Positions 46,437 through 55,214 of a stretch of 64,000 nucleotides of DNA are shown here, in pieces. This DNA is from Methylobacterium sp. C25 (lineage in GTDB: Bacteria; Pseudomonadota; Alphaproteobacteria; Rhizobiales; Beijerinckiaceae), in the NCBI RefSeq assembly GCF_021352225.1, contig NZ_JAAUVI010000002.1, positions 496,001 through 560,000 on the forward strand, in the 5' to 3' direction. The translations under genes and the position numbers were made by a program. The first letter of the stretch is position 1. Every line of letters begins with the position of its first letter. A model generated the notes under the pieces. The model was not told where the DNA came from. It saw nothing but the letters and a program-made list of their open reading frames with translations, and made no database searches.

Positions 46437-47840
46437 TCAAACCACCGTCGAGATACTTCCCGGCGGCTGCGTCAGCAGCATCGCAAGCAGACTGAGCCCA
46501 TAACGCAGCGTCTCGCGGTCGGGGGCTGCGCCGAGGGAGACACGGATCGCCTCCGGCGCCGGGCCGACGGCGAAGGCGTCGCTCGCGATGACACTGACAC
46601 CGAGCTGGCGCGCATGCGCTCCCAGTCCGGCCCGCTGCCATGCCTCCGGCAATGTCAGCCAGAGGTGGTGCCCGCTGGATTGGCTCTGGACGGACAGCCC
46701 TGCGAACGCTTCCCTGGCGATCGCCTGCCGGAGCCCGTTCTCCGTGCGGATAGCAGAAACGATCTCGTCGAGCTCACCCTGGGCCAACCAGTGCGAGGCA
46801 AGCGCAGCCGCAAGTGGCGGCGCCATCATGCTGATGGTGCGCAGTTCGGCCGACAGGCGAACCGCCTCGCCGGTGCCGGGCGCAGCCACGAAGGCGATAC
46901 GCAGGCTCGGGCTGACGCATTTCGACAGTGTCGCGATGTGCCAAGTGATATCGCCGGCGAGCGCCGCGATCGGAGCGGGGGCATCGAGCGGCAAAGCGCC
47001 GTAGGCATCATCCTCGATAATCGCCACACCGTGGGAGCGAGCGACCTCCACGATCTGCTCGCGCCGCCGTGCTGGCAGCGTGGCCGTGGTCGGGTTGTCG
47101 AGCGTCGGCACGAGGTAGAGCGCCCGCGGCCCCGCCCGTTGGCAGCATTCGCGGAACGCTTCGGGGATCACGCCGTCCGCGTCACCCGCCACGGCAACGA
47201 GCCGCACTCCGCGCCGCTCTGCTGCCATGCGAAGCCCTGGATAGGTCAGCGCGGGAACGCAAAGGCTGTCGCCCGGCTTGAGCGCCACCGCGAGAATGGC
47301 AGCAAGCGCCGTCTGAGCGCCGCCCGCGACGACGATCCGCTGCACGGGGACCGGACCCAGCCGCCGGCCGAGCCATTCGGCGGCTGCCGCCCGATCCGAC
47401 AGGACACCAGCACTGTCCTGATAGTGAAGCCGGTCGAGGAAGCCCGGCGATCCGGCGAGCGCAGCGAGGCCCGCCTGCATCCGTTCGGCGAGACGCGCCT
47501 CCGGGGGCTGTGGCGGCATGTTCATGCTGAAGTCGACGCTGGCCGGCGGATACGGCTGGCGCAGACCCGCAGACGGGCGCGCCGATCGCCGGACGAAGCT
47601 GCCCCGGCCCACCGTCGCGTCGATCAGGCCGACTCGCCGCGCTTCGTTGAAGGCACGCGTCACCGTCGTGAGGTCGACGTGAAGCTGCTTGGCCAGCACC
47701 CGCTGGGGCGGGAGCCGGGCCCCCTCCGCGAGCACGCCGCCGCGCACGTCCCGCGCCAGCGCCTCGACGATGGCGAGGTACTTGGGACCATTCCCGAACC
47801 CAATTGTCGGGCTCCATGCCTTCATGATTGCCTCATGCAT
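46437..47840 (-). CDS. MocR-type GntR/aminotransferase regulator
   Basis: The 467-residue protein starts MHEAIMKAWSPTIGF. A GntR winged helix (about 20-95: YLAIVEALARDVRGGVLAEG, LPPQRVLAKQLHVDLTTVTR, NEARRVGLIDATVGRGSFV) is fused to a fold-type I aminotransferase domain with the PLP lysine in HIATLSKCVSPSLRIAF and the Asp in IIEDDAYGALP. MocR proteins use PLP or amino-compound sensing to control vitamin B6 or amine genes. A 17-base inverted repeat lies upstream, between it and a divergent DUF983 gene. An alternative start is the ATG at 47825. Confidence 0.88.
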   Translation of the reverse strand: MHEAIMKAWSPTIGFGNGPKYLAIVEALARDVRGGVLAEGARLPPQRVLAKQLHVDLTTVTRAFNEARRVGLIDATVGRGSFVRRSARPSAGLRQPYPPASVDFSMNMPPQPPEARLAERMQAGLAALAGSPGFLDRLHYQDSAGVLSDRAAAAEWLGRRLGPVPVQRIVVAGGAQTALAAILAVALKPGDSLCVPALTYPGLRMAAERRGVRLVAVAGDADGVIPEAFRECCQRAGPRALYLVPTLDNPTTATLPARRREQIVEVARSHGVAIIEDDAYGALPLDAPAPIAALAGDITWHIATLSKCVSPSLRIAFVAAPGTGEAVRLSAELRTISMMAPPLAAALASHWLAQGELDEIVSAIRTENGLRQAIAREAFAGLSVQSQSSGHHLWLTLPEAWQRAGLGAHARQLGVSVIASDAFAVGPAPEAIRVSLGAAPDRETLRYGLSLLAMLLTQPPGSISTVV

Positions 47841-47917
47841 CCCGCATTGTATGCGCCATGCAAAATTGACCGTTTCACCCTTTCGACGTTCCGGGTAAGT
47901 AAAACGGCAGTAAGTTG

Positions 47918-47960
47918 GACCGCACAATGTATGGATTGCTATACCATACATTGTGCGGTC
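47918..47960. promoter_or_regulatory. 17-base perfect inverted repeat, candidate MocR operator
   Basis: GACCGCACAATGTATGG (47918-47934) and CCATACATTGTGCGGTC (47944-47960) are perfect reverse complements with spacer ATTGCTATA. The element lies 77 bases upstream of the regulator start and 46 bases upstream of the divergent DUF983 gene, as expected for a shared operator. Confidence 0.7.
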
Positions 47961-48006
47961 ACAAGCCCGCTGTCCGTCAGCGTGCGATGCGAATGGAGAC
48001 ATGATC

Positions 48007-48390
48007 ATGGACGCGACCCGGCCGGCCGATCGATCGCTCTTATCCGTCGGCTTGCGATGCCGCTGTCCGCGCTGCGGAGAGGGGCACCTGTTCAAGGGGT
48101 TCATCACCCTGAAGCCCGCTTGCGAGGTCTGCGGCCTCGAATACGGCTTCGCCGATCCGGCCGACGGCCCGGCGTTCTTCATCATGATGACGATGGCTTT
48201 TCCGGTCACTGCCTTCGGGATCTGGCTGGAGCTTGCCTATGACCCGCCGCTCTGGGTGCACGCGGTGGTCACGTTGCCTCTGCTTCTTCTGGCCTGCGTT
48301 CCGGTGATCCGGCCGCTGAAGGGCCTGTTCATCGCAAGCCAGTACCGCAACAAGGCCGGCGAGGGACGGCTGGCCATCACGAAAACCTGA
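48007..48390 (+). CDS. DUF983 family membrane protein
   Basis: The 127-residue protein starts MDATRPADRSLLS, with GGAG eight bases upstream; an ATG two codons earlier is less well spaced. The DUF983 hallmarks are a zinc-ribbon-like CPRCGEGHLFKGFITLKPAC followed by CEVCGLEYGFADPADGPAFF and two membrane segments (FFIMMTMAFPVTAFGIWLEL, VHAVVTLPLLLLACVPVI). Function unknown; family often sits near membrane or heme-related genes. Divergent from the MocR regulator and probably its target. Confidence 0.87.
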   Translation: MDATRPADRSLLSVGLRCRCPRCGEGHLFKGFITLKPACEVCGLEYGFADPADGPAFFIMMTMAFPVTAFGIWLELAYDPPLWVHAVVTLPLLLLACVPVIRPLKGLFIASQYRNKAGEGRLAITKT

Positions 48391-48473
48391 GCCACTCCGG
48401 ATTCTGGTCGCCGCGGCACCGCGTCGCCATAGTTGGACCAGGAGCGGCCCAGAGAGGCCGTATCGGAGGATAG

Positions 48474-48998
48474 ATGATGCGTTTGCCCCCCCTCGTCGCG
48501 GTATCCTGCGCTCTCTCGCTCGCGATCCTGCCAGCCGCTGCCCAGCAGCCACCTCCGGCTGCCCCGAACCTTCCCGACAAGGTTCCGTTCGGTGCGCCCT
48601 ATGGCGCTCCGATCGGGCTGGAACAGGCGCGCAAGATCGTGGCGGCGTCGCTGGCGGAGGGGGAGAAGCGGGGATGGCCGGTCAACATCGCCGTCGTCGA
48701 CACCCACGGCGAGCTGGTTCATTTCGCCCGCATGGACGGCGCTCAGCTCGCCTCCATCGACATCTCCCAGCGCAAGGCCAGGACGGCCGCGCGCTGGCGG
48801 CGAGAGTCGAAGGTCTTCTTCGAGGCCTACAGCAAGGGTCCGCCGATCTATGGCACGCTCGATCCCGGCCTCGCCGCTTCTGCCGGCGGCATCCCGCTGA
48901 TCGTCGAGGGCAAGCTGATCGGCGCCGTCGGCTGCTCTGGTGGCACCAGCGACCAGGACGTCGTCGTTTGCCAGGCGGGGGTCGATGCGCTGAAGTAG
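48474..48998 (+). CDS. Secreted GlcG/HbpS family heme-binding-like protein
   Basis: The 174-residue protein has a signal peptide (PPLVAVSCALSLAILPAAA) and the GlcG/HbpS (DUF336) domain: GLEQARKIVAASLAEGEKRG, NIAVVDTHGELVHFARMDGA, ISQRKARTAARWRRESKVF, and GGIPLIVEGKLIGAVGCSGG. Family members bind heme or corrinoids or act as accessory proteins of glycolate or propanediol use. No partner is adjacent. An ATG three bases later with better spacing to GGAGGA is possible. Confidence 0.83.
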   Translation: MMRLPPLVAVSCALSLAILPAAAQQPPPAAPNLPDKVPFGAPYGAPIGLEQARKIVAASLAEGEKRGWPVNIAVVDTHGELVHFARMDGAQLASIDISQRKARTAARWRRESKVFFEAYSKGPPIYGTLDPGLAASAGGIPLIVEGKLIGAVGCSGGTSDQDVVVCQAGVDALK

Positions 48999-49024
48999 CG
49001 ACCGGAGCGTGGCGGCCGGCTTGC

Positions 49025-50317
49025 TCAGACCAGCACGGGTTGCGCCGCCTGCTCACCCACGTTGAAGACACGCTTGTAGCGCTCGACCTCGTTCGCTGGC
49101 CCCTGCGCTTTCGACGGGTTGTCGGAGATCTTCACGGTCGGCCGGCCATCTGCCTCGATCACCTTGCAGACGATCGAGATCGGGTCGAGCCGGTCGTCCG
49201 GCATGAAGCCGCGAAAATCGTTGGTCAGCAGCGTGCCCCAGCCGTAGCCGATGCGTAGGCGCCCGTGGAAATGCGCGTGGATTCGCTCGATCGCGTCGAT
49301 GTCGAGGCCGTCGGAGAAAATCGCGAGTTTTTCGCGCGGATCAGAGCTGCGGGACTGCCAGAAACGGATCGCTTCTTCGCCGCCCTCGATCGGATCCTTC
49401 GAATCGATCCGGATGCCGGTCCAGGCCGTGAGCCAGTCCGGTGCATCTGCGAGAAAGCCCGTTGTGCCGTAGGTGTCGGGTAGGGCGACCAGCAGGTTGC
49501 CCTCGTAATCCTGCTGCCAGTCTGCGAGCACCTCGTAGGGTGCCTTCGCAAGAGCGGCGTCGTCTTCGGCAAGCGCCGCGTAGACCATCGGCAATTCATG
49601 GGCGTTGGTGCCGACGGCTTCGACCTCGCGACGCTGGGCGATCAAGCAGTTCGAGGTACCAAGGAATGCCTTGCCCAGGCCTTCCTGCATCGCCTGCACA
49701 CACCAGTCCTGCCAAAGAAAGCCGTGGCGGCGGCGCGTGCCGAAATCGGCGATGGAGAGGTCGGGCAGCTTTTTCAGCCGCTCGATCTTCTCCCAAACTC
49801 GCGTCATGGCGCGGGCGTAGAGCACCTGCAACTCGAACCGGCCCATCCCGTTGAGCGTCGCACGCGAGCGGAGCTCGTTCAGGATGGCAAGAGCCGGCAC
49901 CTCCCACATGGTCGTCGCGATCCACGGCCCGTGGAAGGTCAGCACGTACTGGCCGTCGTATTTCTCGAGCTGGTAGGGCGGCAGCTGAAACCCTTCGAGC
50001 CAGTCCAAAAACTCGGCCGAAAACATCTGGCGCTTGCCGTAGAAGGTGTTTCCGCGGAGCCAAGTGGCCTCGCCGCGCGACAATCTGAGGCCTCGGGCAT
50101 GGTCGAGCTGAGCGCGCAGCTCGCCCTCGTCGATCTCGTCGGCGATACGGATCGCCGTGCTTCGGTTCTTGATGCCGAAGGTAACGGGCAGGTCGCGGTG
50201 GCGGCGAAAAATCGTCTGCGCCATCAGCAACTTGTAGAAGTCGGTGTCGAGCAGCGATCGGACGATCGGGTCGATGCGGAAGTTGTGGTTGTAGACGCGT
50301 GTCGCGAGGTCGAGCAT
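49025..50317 (-). CDS. pncB: Nicotinate phosphoribosyltransferase
   Basis: PncB makes nicotinate mononucleotide in NAD salvage. The 430-residue protein begins [17 protein letters not shown] with [20 protein letters not shown], and contains [58 protein letters not shown] and [15 protein letters not shown]. These match bacterial PncB end to end, with the reactive His in GTNAHELPM. The gene stands alone, antisense to a GlcG-like gene. Confidence 0.95.
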   Translation of the reverse strand: MLDLATRVYNHNFRIDPIVRSLLDTDFYKLLMAQTIFRRHRDLPVTFGIKNRSTAIRIADEIDEGELRAQLDHARGLRLSRGEATWLRGNTFYGKRQMFSAEFLDWLEGFQLPPYQLEKYDGQYVLTFHGPWIATTMWEVPALAILNELRSRATLNGMGRFELQVLYARAMTRVWEKIERLKKLPDLSIADFGTRRRHGFLWQDWCVQAMQEGLGKAFLGTSNCLIAQRREVEAVGTNAHELPMVYAALAEDDAALAKAPYEVLADWQQDYEGNLLVALPDTYGTTGFLADAPDWLTAWTGIRIDSKDPIEGGEEAIRFWQSRSSDPREKLAIFSDGLDIDAIERIHAHFHGRLRIGYGWGTLLTNDFRGFMPDDRLDPISIVCKVIEADGRPTVKISDNPSKAQGPANEVERYKRVFNVGEQAAQPVLV

Positions 50318-50430
50318 CGAGATCGATCGGGCCTTGCACGACCCGGACCGGCCGCCGAGCGCTAAGGCTCATGGACGGCCGAGCGAAGTCAATCCGATCG
50401 ATCGGTCCGGATCGAGCTTGCGCCAAAACG

Positions 50431-50464
50431 AATGCATGTTTATGCATATGCATTGTGATGCATT
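50431..50464. promoter_or_regulatory. Four-copy ATGCAT palindromic cluster overlapping arsR start codon
   Basis: AATGCAT-GTTT-ATGCATATGCAT-TGTG-ATGCATT: four ATGCAT hexamers in mirror-symmetric arrangement around a central 12-base palindrome. The last one begins with the ATG start codon of the ArsR-like gene. This is a probable repressor binding site, since bound protein would block initiation of its own gene. Confidence 0.65.
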
Positions 50465-50799
50465 CCAATCTCTTCGAAGCGCTCGCCGACCCGACGCGCC
50501 GAGTCATCATCGAGGCGCTGCGCGACGGTGAGCGGCCGGTGAACGACATCGTGCGGCAGGCGGGAATCCACCAATCGGGCGTCTCCCGGCATCTGCGGAT
50601 TCTCAGCGAGGCCGGCTTCGTCTCGGTGCGGCCTGACGGCCAGCAGCGCCTCTATGCCCTACGGCCCGAGCCGTTTCGCGAACTGGAAACCTGGCTCACC
50701 GAGTATCGGCAGCTCTGGGAAGCCCGCCTCGATCGCTTCGGCGCTGCGCTCGAGAAGAGGCGCGGCGAACGCACCACCCCGACAAAGGAGCCACGGTGA
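50458..50799 (+). CDS. ArsR family transcriptional regulator
   Basis: The 113-residue protein starts MHSNLFEALADPTRR. The ArsR winged helix is clear: LADPTRRVIIEALRDGERPV, IVRQAGIHQSGVSRHLRILS and EAGFVSVRPDGQQRLYALRP. There is no metal-binding Cys pair, so it resembles the ArsR regulators that partner with SRPBCC (AHSA1) proteins and respond to organic ligands. The next gene overlaps its stop. An ATGCAT-rich palindrome spans its start codon. Confidence 0.87.
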   Translation: MHSNLFEALADPTRRVIIEALRDGERPVNDIVRQAGIHQSGVSRHLRILSEAGFVSVRPDGQQRLYALRPEPFRELETWLTEYRQLWEARLDRFGAALEKRRGERTTPTKEPR

Positions 50800-51305
50800 T
50801 GAGTGATACGGATCCGTTCGCGCAGGCCGTGCGAGCCCAGGAGAAGGTGGTCGTCGAGCGCACCTATCCCGCGGCGGCCGAGCAGCTCTGGGAGCTGTGG
50901 ACGACGAAGGAGGGGTTCGAATCCTGGTGGGGGCCGGAAGGATTTCGCGTGGAGGTCCGTGCCTTGGAGGCACGGCCGGGCGGCGTGCTCGCCTACGACA
51001 TGATCGCAGACGCGCCGGAGGCGATCGCCGCGATGAAACAGATGGGCCAGCCGGTCTCGCACGACACGAAGGGTCGTTTCGGCGAGTTCAAACCGCACGA
51101 GCGGCTGAGCCTCATCCACCTGATCGACTTTATCGCGGGCGTCGCGCCGTACGAGGTCTCGATCGAGGTCGAGTTCCAACCCTTGGGTGACCTGACACGG
51201 ATGGTGGTGACACTGGAGCACCATCCCGATCCGCATTGGACCAAGATGTCGACGCTGGGCTTCCAGAGCCAGATCACCAAGCTCGACCGTCGCTTCGGGA
51301 ATTGA
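50799..51305 (+). CDS. SRPBCC (AHSA1-like) ligand-binding protein
   Basis: The 168-residue protein starts MSDTDPFAQAVRAQEKVVV at the ATG sharing one base with the arsR stop. The helix-grip fold is seen in VVERTYPAAAEQLWELWTTK, GFESWWGPEGF and DLTRMVVTLEHHPDPHW. AHSA1 proteins bind hydrophobic ligands or act as co-chaperones. ArsR plus AHSA1 in one operon is a recurring bacterial pair, where the AHSA1 protein may be the effector-handling partner. Function in this organism unknown. Confidence 0.85.
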   Translation: MSDTDPFAQAVRAQEKVVVERTYPAAAEQLWELWTTKEGFESWWGPEGFRVEVRALEARPGGVLAYDMIADAPEAIAAMKQMGQPVSHDTKGRFGEFKPHERLSLIHLIDFIAGVAPYEVSIEVEFQPLGDLTRMVVTLEHHPDPHWTKMSTLGFQSQITKLDRRFGN

Positions 51306-51536
51306 GGACCCCGACGACCCGCCTCGTCGTTCCGGCGCTATCGCAATGGGCACATCGAGCGCGTGAGGCGTCTGCCCGGACCGCCCGGCTGGAGGCATGT
51401 CTCATCGAGACCCCGCCATCCCGTAGACGCCGATACGGCGCTGCCCGGGCTGGCGTTTCGGGCATATGAGGCTACATGGGCGGTGTATTCAAAGCGTGGA
51501 CGAAAACGGCCGTCGACCGGCCGCAAGGAGCTGACC

Positions 51537-52661
51537 TTGGCGATCACCCGTGACGACGTGATCCAGGCCCTGTCGACCGTTGCGGTCGACGGCGGCGGCA
51601 CGACTTTGCCCGCCTCCGGCCGGCTCTCGCAGGTTGTTGTCGATCCGACGAACCGAGTGATGTTCTCGATCCAGATCGACCCGAGCGAGGCGGAGCGGTT
51701 CGAGCGGGTCCGTCGTGAAGCCGAGGGGCGCATCCTCGCCATGCCCGGCGTGTCGGGCGTTTTCGCGAGCCTGACCTCGGAACGCGGCCCGAACGCGCCT
51801 CCGCCGCGGCAGCCTGCGCCGGGTGCCGGTGCGCCGCCGGCTCCGCCGCGCACGGGCCCGGCTTTGCCCGGCGTACGGCACATCGTTGCAGTCGCCTCCG
51901 GTAAGGGCGGTGTCGGCAAGTCCACGACGGCCTGCAACCTCGCCCTGGCGCTGCACGCTCAAGGGCTGAGGGTCGGTCTGCTCGACGCAGATATCTACGG
52001 TCCCTCGGTGCCCAAGCTCTTCGGGATCGAGGGCAAGCCCCGGGTGATCGAGGGCAAGGTTCTCGAGCCGATGCAGGGCTACGGCATCAAGGTGATGTCG
52101 ATCGGCTTCCTGATCGAGGCGGATTCCGCGATGATCTGGCGCGGTCCCATGGTCCAGTCCGCGATCACGCAGATGCTACGGGACGTCGCATGGGGCGATC
52201 TCGACATCCTCGTGGTGGACATGCCCCCGGGCACCGGCGACGCTCAGCTCACCATGGCGCAGTCGACGCCACTCTCCGGCGCCGTCATCGTCTCGACGCC
52301 GCAGGACCTCGCGCTGATCGACGCACGGCGTGCCGTGAGCATGTTCAAGAAGGTCTCGGTGCCGATCCTCGGCGTGATCGAGAACATGGCGACCTTCATC
52401 TGCCCGCATTGCGGCGGAACCTCCGACATCTTCGGCCATGGCGGTGCACGCACGGAAGCGGCCCGGCTCGAAGTGCCGTTCCTGGGCGAGGTACCGCTGA
52501 CCATGGTGATCCGCGAAACCTCGGATGCCGGTCGCCCCGTCGTCGCGACGGACCAGGCAGGACCGCAGGCAGAGATCTATCGCGGGATCGCGCGCACGCT
52601 CTGGTCCAATCTCGAAGGTGCGCCGGCCGGCCGCGCCGCGCCGCGCATCGTCATCGAATAG
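51537..52661 (+). CDS. Mrp/NBP35 family iron-sulfur carrier ATPase
   Basis: The 374-residue protein begins with a TTG before AITRDDVIQALSTV; the AAGGAG ribosome site at six bases is decisive. N-terminal MIP18/DUF59 domain (about 1-95), a Pro/Ala linker, then the P-loop ATPase: VASGKGGVGKSTTACNLALA, LLDADIYGPSVPKLFG, DMPPGTGDAQLTMAQ and the CxxC pair ICPHCGG that binds an iron-sulfur cluster. Apo-protein delivery of clusters is the family role. It precedes mobA on the same strand. Confidence 0.93.
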   Translation: MAITRDDVIQALSTVAVDGGGTTLPASGRLSQVVVDPTNRVMFSIQIDPSEAERFERVRREAEGRILAMPGVSGVFASLTSERGPNAPPPRQPAPGAGAPPAPPRTGPALPGVRHIVAVASGKGGVGKSTTACNLALALHAQGLRVGLLDADIYGPSVPKLFGIEGKPRVIEGKVLEPMQGYGIKVMSIGFLIEADSAMIWRGPMVQSAITQMLRDVAWGDLDILVVDMPPGTGDAQLTMAQSTPLSGAVIVSTPQDLALIDARRAVSMFKKVSVPILGVIENMATFICPHCGGTSDIFGHGGARTEAARLEVPFLGEVPLTMVIRETSDAGRPVVATDQAGPQAEIYRGIARTLWSNLEGAPAGRAAPRIVIE

Positions 52662-52673
52662 CGCTCCGGCGCC

Positions 52674-53411
52674 ATGACGCCGCCGACCCTCGGGCTGATC
52701 CTGGCCGGCGGCCTCGCCCGCCGCTTGGGCGGCGTGGATAAGCCGCTGCTGCGGCTCGGCGACCGGACCCTGCTCGACCACATCGTCGAGCGCCTGAAGC
52801 CGCAATGCAGCGCCGGGCTCGTGCTCAGCGCCAACGGCGATCCGGCGCGCTTTGCCGGGTTCGACGGCCCGATCCTGCCCGACGGCATCCCCGGACATCC
52901 CGGCCCGCTCGCCGGCATTCTCGCCGCGCTCGACTTCGCGGCGGAGCACAGCAGCCGTCATGCGCCTGCCGACCCGACCCTTCATCCGGAGGGGCGACGC
53001 GGAAGCGAGCCGACTCCAGGACCGCCTGTGCAGCCGGCGCTGCGTGAGAGAGAGTGTGGGATCGAACGGATCGTCAGCGTGTCAGGAGACGCGCCCTTCA
53101 TCCCGCTCGATCTCGTCGAACGCCTTCACGCTGCGCTGGACGCAGGCGACAGGCCGATCGCGATCGCCACTTCGGAAAAGCAGCATTACACGGTCGCACT
53201 TTGGCCCGTGGCACTCCGAGACGATCTGCGCGCGGCTCTGGTGGAGCGCGACGAGCGCCGCGTCGGGGCCTTCATCGCGCGGCACGGCGCGGCCGTGGTG
53301 TCATGGCCGACGGCGCCCTTCGACCCGTTTCTCAACATCAACGAGCCGGCCGATCTGGCGACCGCCGAAGCCGTAATTGCCGATCGAAGGCGCCCCGGCC
53401 TGCTCCGATAG
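52674..53411 (+). CDS. mobA: Molybdenum cofactor guanylyltransferase MobA
   Basis: MobA adds GMP to molybdopterin. The 245-residue protein has LILAGGLARRLGGVDKPLLR (nucleotide and Mg motif), ILPDGIPGHPGPLAGILAAL and VSGDAPFIPLDLV. It carries an unusual insert at about residues 92-129 (starting SSRHAPADPTLHPEGRR), absent in typical MobA between the helix ending DFAAEHS and the strand ERIVSVSGDA; the insert looks repeat-derived. The C-terminal FLNINEPADLATAEAVI is family-typical. It begins 12 bases after mrp. Confidence 0.9.
   Translation: MTPPTLGLILAGGLARRLGGVDKPLLRLGDRTLLDHIVERLKPQCSAGLVLSANGDPARFAGFDGPILPDGIPGHPGPLAGILAALDFAAEHSSRHAPADPTLHPEGRRGSEPTPGPPVQPALRERECGIERIVSVSGDAPFIPLDLVERLHAALDAGDRPIAIATSEKQHYTVALWPVALRDDLRAALVERDERRVGAFIARHGAAVVSWPTAPFDPFLNINEPADLATAEAVIADRRRPGLLR
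52982..53011 (+). repeat. Degenerate palindromic-repeat copy inside mobA
   Basis: TCATCCGGAGGGGCGACGCG and the following GAAGCGAGCC resemble, with a few mismatches and two single-base gaps, the first part of the repeat at 62078 (TCATCCTGAGGTGCGCAGCG, GAAGCGGAGCC). It lies within the extra segment of MobA, so it is probably the source of the insertion; the match is by eye. Confidence 0.45.
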
Positions 53412-53588
53412 CGGTCCCCTCCCCGCGGTCGAACGCAGCCGCGATTTGGCTTTCGCGAGCCTGATGCGCCGACATGCCCGCAGATATTCGCCCGTGCCTA
53501 TGGCGCTTGGCCGCAACGCGTATAGAACGCCCCCGACAACCCCCGACCGCCATCAGCACGCCGGTATCGGGCCGGACACGGATTCCGC

Positions 53589-54401
53589 ATGATCAATTCC
53601 CCCCTCATGACCGTCATGGTCGACGCCGTCCGCAAGGCCGCCCGCGGCCTCAAGCGCGATTTCGGCGAGGTCGAGAACCTTCAGGTCTCGCGCAAAGGTC
53701 CCGGCAACTTCGTCTCCGCCGCCGACCGCAAGGCCGAGGAGGTTCTGCGCGATGCCCTCATGAAGGCCCGGCCCGGCTACGGCATGGTGCTGGAGGAGAA
53801 CGGCACGATCGAGGGAACCGACAAGAGCCACACCTGGCACATCGACCCGCTCGACGGCACCACCAACTTCCTGCACGGCATCCCGCATTTCGCGATTTCG
53901 GTCGGTCTGGAGCGAGACGGACTGGTCGTGGCCGGCGTGATCTACGACCCGATCAAGGACGAACTCTTCGTCGCCGAACGCGGCAAGGGCGCCTATCTCA
54001 ACAACCGCCGCCTGCGCGTCTCCGGCCGCTCTGAGCTCGCCGATGCCCTCGTCGCCTATGGCTCGCCCTATCTCGGCCGCGGCGACCAGCCTCGTCTGCT
54101 GAAGGAGGTCGCAGCGGTGATGCAGGTGACAGGGGGCGCGCGTCGCTTCGGCTCGGCCGCCCTCGACCTCGCCTATGTCGCCTGCGGCCGCAACGACCTC
54201 TACTGGGAGCGGGACATCCAGTCCTGGGACATCGCGGCCGGCATCATCCTGGTGCGCGAGGCCGGCGGCTTCGTCACCAACGCCGATGGCGGCGCCGAAC
54301 CCCTCGCAGCCAAGACGGCCGCCAAGTCGGTGGCGGCCGGCAACGAGGCGCTGCATGGCGAGCTGATCAGCATTCTTCGCAAGGCAAATTCACAGGGCTG
54401 A
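53589..54401 (+). CDS. suhB: Inositol monophosphatase family protein (SuhB-like)
   Basis: The 270-residue protein has all three IMPase metal motifs: VLEENG, IDPLDGTTNFLHGIPHFAIS and ERDIQSWDIAAGIILVREAGG. The N-terminal NFVSAADRKAEEVL is typical. SuhB dephosphorylates inositol-1-phosphate and has an antitermination role in Enterobacteria. It is preceded by 177 bases and followed closely by apt. Substrate could also be NADP or other sugar phosphates. Confidence 0.92.
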   Translation: MINSPLMTVMVDAVRKAARGLKRDFGEVENLQVSRKGPGNFVSAADRKAEEVLRDALMKARPGYGMVLEENGTIEGTDKSHTWHIDPLDGTTNFLHGIPHFAISVGLERDGLVVAGVIYDPIKDELFVAERGKGAYLNNRRLRVSGRSELADALVAYGSPYLGRGDQPRLLKEVAAVMQVTGGARRFGSAALDLAYVACGRNDLYWERDIQSWDIAAGIILVREAGGFVTNADGGAEPLAAKTAAKSVAAGNEALHGELISILRKANSQG

Positions 54402-54491
54402 ACGGCCCCATTCTTGCGGGCAGACTGCTGGCTCTCTGCCTACGCTTCTGCTCTAAACCTCGGTCACGACAGGGACAACGAAGGCCGCTCG

Positions 54492-55037
<546 letters not shown>

Positions 55038-55065
55038 GGGGCGGCACACCGCAACACCCTCGGCC

Positions 55066-55205
55066 GTCATTCCGGGGCTCGCTGAAAGCGAGAACCCGGA
55101 CCCGAAGGGGCGCGCAGAGCGTGCAATCCAGAATCGCTACCGAGCCATGACTTGCCGACTTAGAGGCTCTGGATTCCGGGTTCGCCTGCGGCGCCCCGGA
55201 ATGAC
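55066..55205. repeat. Palindromic intergenic repeat (CATTCCGGGGC family)
   Basis: GTCATTCCGGGGC (55066-55078) and GCCCCGGAATGAC (55193-55205) are perfect 13-base ends, with nested GAACCCGGA/TCCGGGTTC and AATCCAGA/TCTGGATT pairs. It lies between the stops of convergent apt and purQ and could terminate both. Confidence 0.8.
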
Positions 55206-55214
55206 AGTGGTGAC

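Noticed and set aside
46041..48242. 733-residue plus-strand open frame
   Set aside because: It is antisense to the MocR regulator, has Arg/Pro/Ser-rich low-complexity sequence, and contains no recognisable domain; it arises from high GC content.
50914..50924. GGTTCGAATCC, a tRNA T-loop-like sequence
   Set aside because: It encodes GFESWW of the SRPBCC protein; no acceptor, anticodon or D arms are around it.
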